Position numbers and translations under genes: made by a program
DNA from: Halobacillus yeomjeoni
Lineage (GTDB): Bacteria > Bacillota > Bacilli > Bacillales > Halobacillaceae
Length of the DNA: 51,029 nucleotides
Direction: 5' to 3'
Assembly (NCBI RefSeq): GCF_020171525.1
Contig: NZ_JAIVAI010000010.1
Span: 1 to 51,029 of the forward strand
Shown here: positions 50,462 to 51,029 of the stretch, piece by piece
Numbering within the stretch: the first letter of the stretch is position 1
Layout: each line of letters begins with the position of its first letter
Notes under the pieces: model-generated
Told to the model about the DNA's origin: nothing
Databases searched by the model: none
What the model saw: the letters and a program-made list of their open reading frames with translations, nothing else

Positions 50462-50532
50462 ACTCTTACACACCTTTATAAGCTTTTATCCTCACTTATC
50501 GTACATAACTTCATGGATACAATCAATCTCAT

Positions 50533-50571
50533 AAGAAAAACCGCTTCTTTTAAATGAAGCGGTTTTTCATA
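50533..50571 (-). terminator. Terminator of csfB (symmetrical)
   Basis: AAAAACCGCTTC, 8-nt loop, GAAGCGGTTTTT, with T-runs on both strands. It lies just past the csfB stop and separates it from yaaO. Confidence 0.9.
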
Positions 50572-50583
50572 GCTGCTATATCG

Positions 50584-50763
50584 TTAAGACGGAATCATAG
50601 TACGATGAGCTTTGGCCATCTGCTGTACGAAATATTTGTATTTAGGGTCATCTGCAGGTGTATCAATAATCTCTTTTTCACATGAATGGCATATATACAA
50701 ACGTAACAAATAAATCCCATCCTTCGTTTCTTTCGAACAAATATTGCATGACGGGTTGTGCAT
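50584..50763 (-). CDS. csfB: Anti-sigma-G factor Gin (CsfB)
   Basis: A 59-aa zinc-binding protein with two CxxC pairs (SCNICSK and ICHSCEKEI: C6, C9, C25, C28), followed by DDPKYKYFVQQMAKAHRTMI. In B. subtilis Gin blocks sigma-G (and sigma-E) activity until the right stage. I chose the ATG at 50763, 8 nt after GGAGGG; the open frame extends 36 codons upstream without conservation. It follows the rRNA operon directly. The counterpart Fin, which acts on sigma-F, is also in this window. Confidence 0.92.
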   Translation of the reverse strand: MHNPSCNICSKETKDGIYLLRLYICHSCEKEIIDTPADDPKYKYFVQQMAKAHRTMIPS

Positions 50764-50870
50764 CCTCGTATCCCTCCTAAGTTGCTTTCTTCGGATATTT
50801 CTTATCAAACTATGAAACGGTAACTTTATTTTTAGTATCTCCGAATCTAGCACTTCTATACATGAATGCA

Positions 50871-50904
50871 CAAAAAAACCTTAGAAAATAGTTTCTAAGG
50901 TTTA
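50871..50904 (-). terminator. Terminator of the right-hand rRNA operon
   Basis: Minus strand ACCTTAGAAA, loop CTAT, TTTCTAAGGT, then a T-run. It lies just past the 5S 3' end. Confidence 0.9.
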
Positions 50905-50912
50905 AGGTTTGA

Positions 50913-51026
50913 TGTGGCAGCGTCCTACTCTCACGGGGATCGACCCGACTACCATCGGCGCTGAAGAGCTTAACTGCTGTGTTCGGCATGGGAACAGGTG
51001 TGACCTCTTCGCCTTCACCACCACAT
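50913..51026 (-). rRNA. 5S rRNA
   Basis: The reverse complement carries the conserved 5S core (GCGAAGAGGTCACACC, CCCATGCCGAACACAG, AGTTAAGCTCTTCAGCGCC, GATGGTAGT, GAGAGTAGGACGCTGCC). The terminal stem TGTGG...CCACA is complete or almost so at the window edge. It is the last gene of an rRNA operon that enters from the right. Confidence 0.95.
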
Positions 51027-51029
51027 CGT

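Overview
The window is a core chromosomal segment of an endospore-forming Bacillaceae bacterium. It matches, in reverse orientation, the origin-proximal block of Bacillus subtilis that runs from the rRNA operon before csfB to the rRNA operon after lysS. The sporulation genes (spoIIE, spoVT, spoVG, sspF, yabG, yabP/yabQ, fin, csfB) place it among spore-forming Bacilli. Very acidic C-terminal tails on ribosomal protein L25/Ctc and FtsH suggest a halotolerant or moderately halophilic member (Halobacillus-like). The genus is an inference, not a demonstrated fact. Nearly all genes lie on the minus strand, so the replication origin is expected beyond the right edge. The exceptions are abrB and the tRNA-Met/tRNA-Glu pair.

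Layout from left to right: the 5' end of a 16S rRNA gene with tandem promoters; lysS; folP-folB-folK; cysK; coaX-hslO; ftsH; tilS-hpt; the kinase/vWA pair yabT-yabS; spoIIE; two tRNAs on the plus strand; a class III aminotransferase that I do not know from this locus; yabR, divIC, yabQ, yabP, yabO, yabN and yabM; spoVT; mfd, fin and pth; rplY, prs and glmU; spoVG; a 391-bp inverted-repeat element; purR, ispE, sspF and veg; yabG; rsmA and rnmV; yabE; tatD and metG; divergent abrB; rsmI, yazA, yabB, yabA, ricT and holB; yaaR; a second 332-bp element of the same family; darA (yaaQ), tmk and yaaO; csfB; and a 5S rRNA gene at the right edge.

The genes cover translation (LysRS, MetRS, TilS, RsmA, RsmI, RnmV, Pth, RqcP, L25), replication and repair (HolB, Tmk, YabA, Mfd), folate, CoA, cysteine, purine and isoprenoid synthesis, the cell envelope (GlmU, DivIC, YabE, YabM) and sporulation control. 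Several promoters can be read directly: sigma-A for rrn, lysS, cysK, the tRNAs, veg (two), purR, yabE and abrB; a 21-bp-spaced spoIIE promoter; sigma-H for spoVG; sigma-G for spoVT and sspF; sigma-K for yabG; and sigma-B for rplY.

The main non-routine content is a family of intergenic elements with about 30-bp terminal inverted repeats and a conserved hairpin core. Two copies lie 15 kb apart, one where yabJ sits in B. subtilis and one splitting yaaQ from yaaR. Other points of interest are a terminator-like hairpin about 10 nt downstream of the lysS start site, a WalR-like box and an operator-like palindrome upstream of yabE, a 30-bp-offset duplication upstream of yabP, and the loss of several genes found at this locus in B. 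subtilis. I see no CRISPR array, prophage, transposase gene or defence system.
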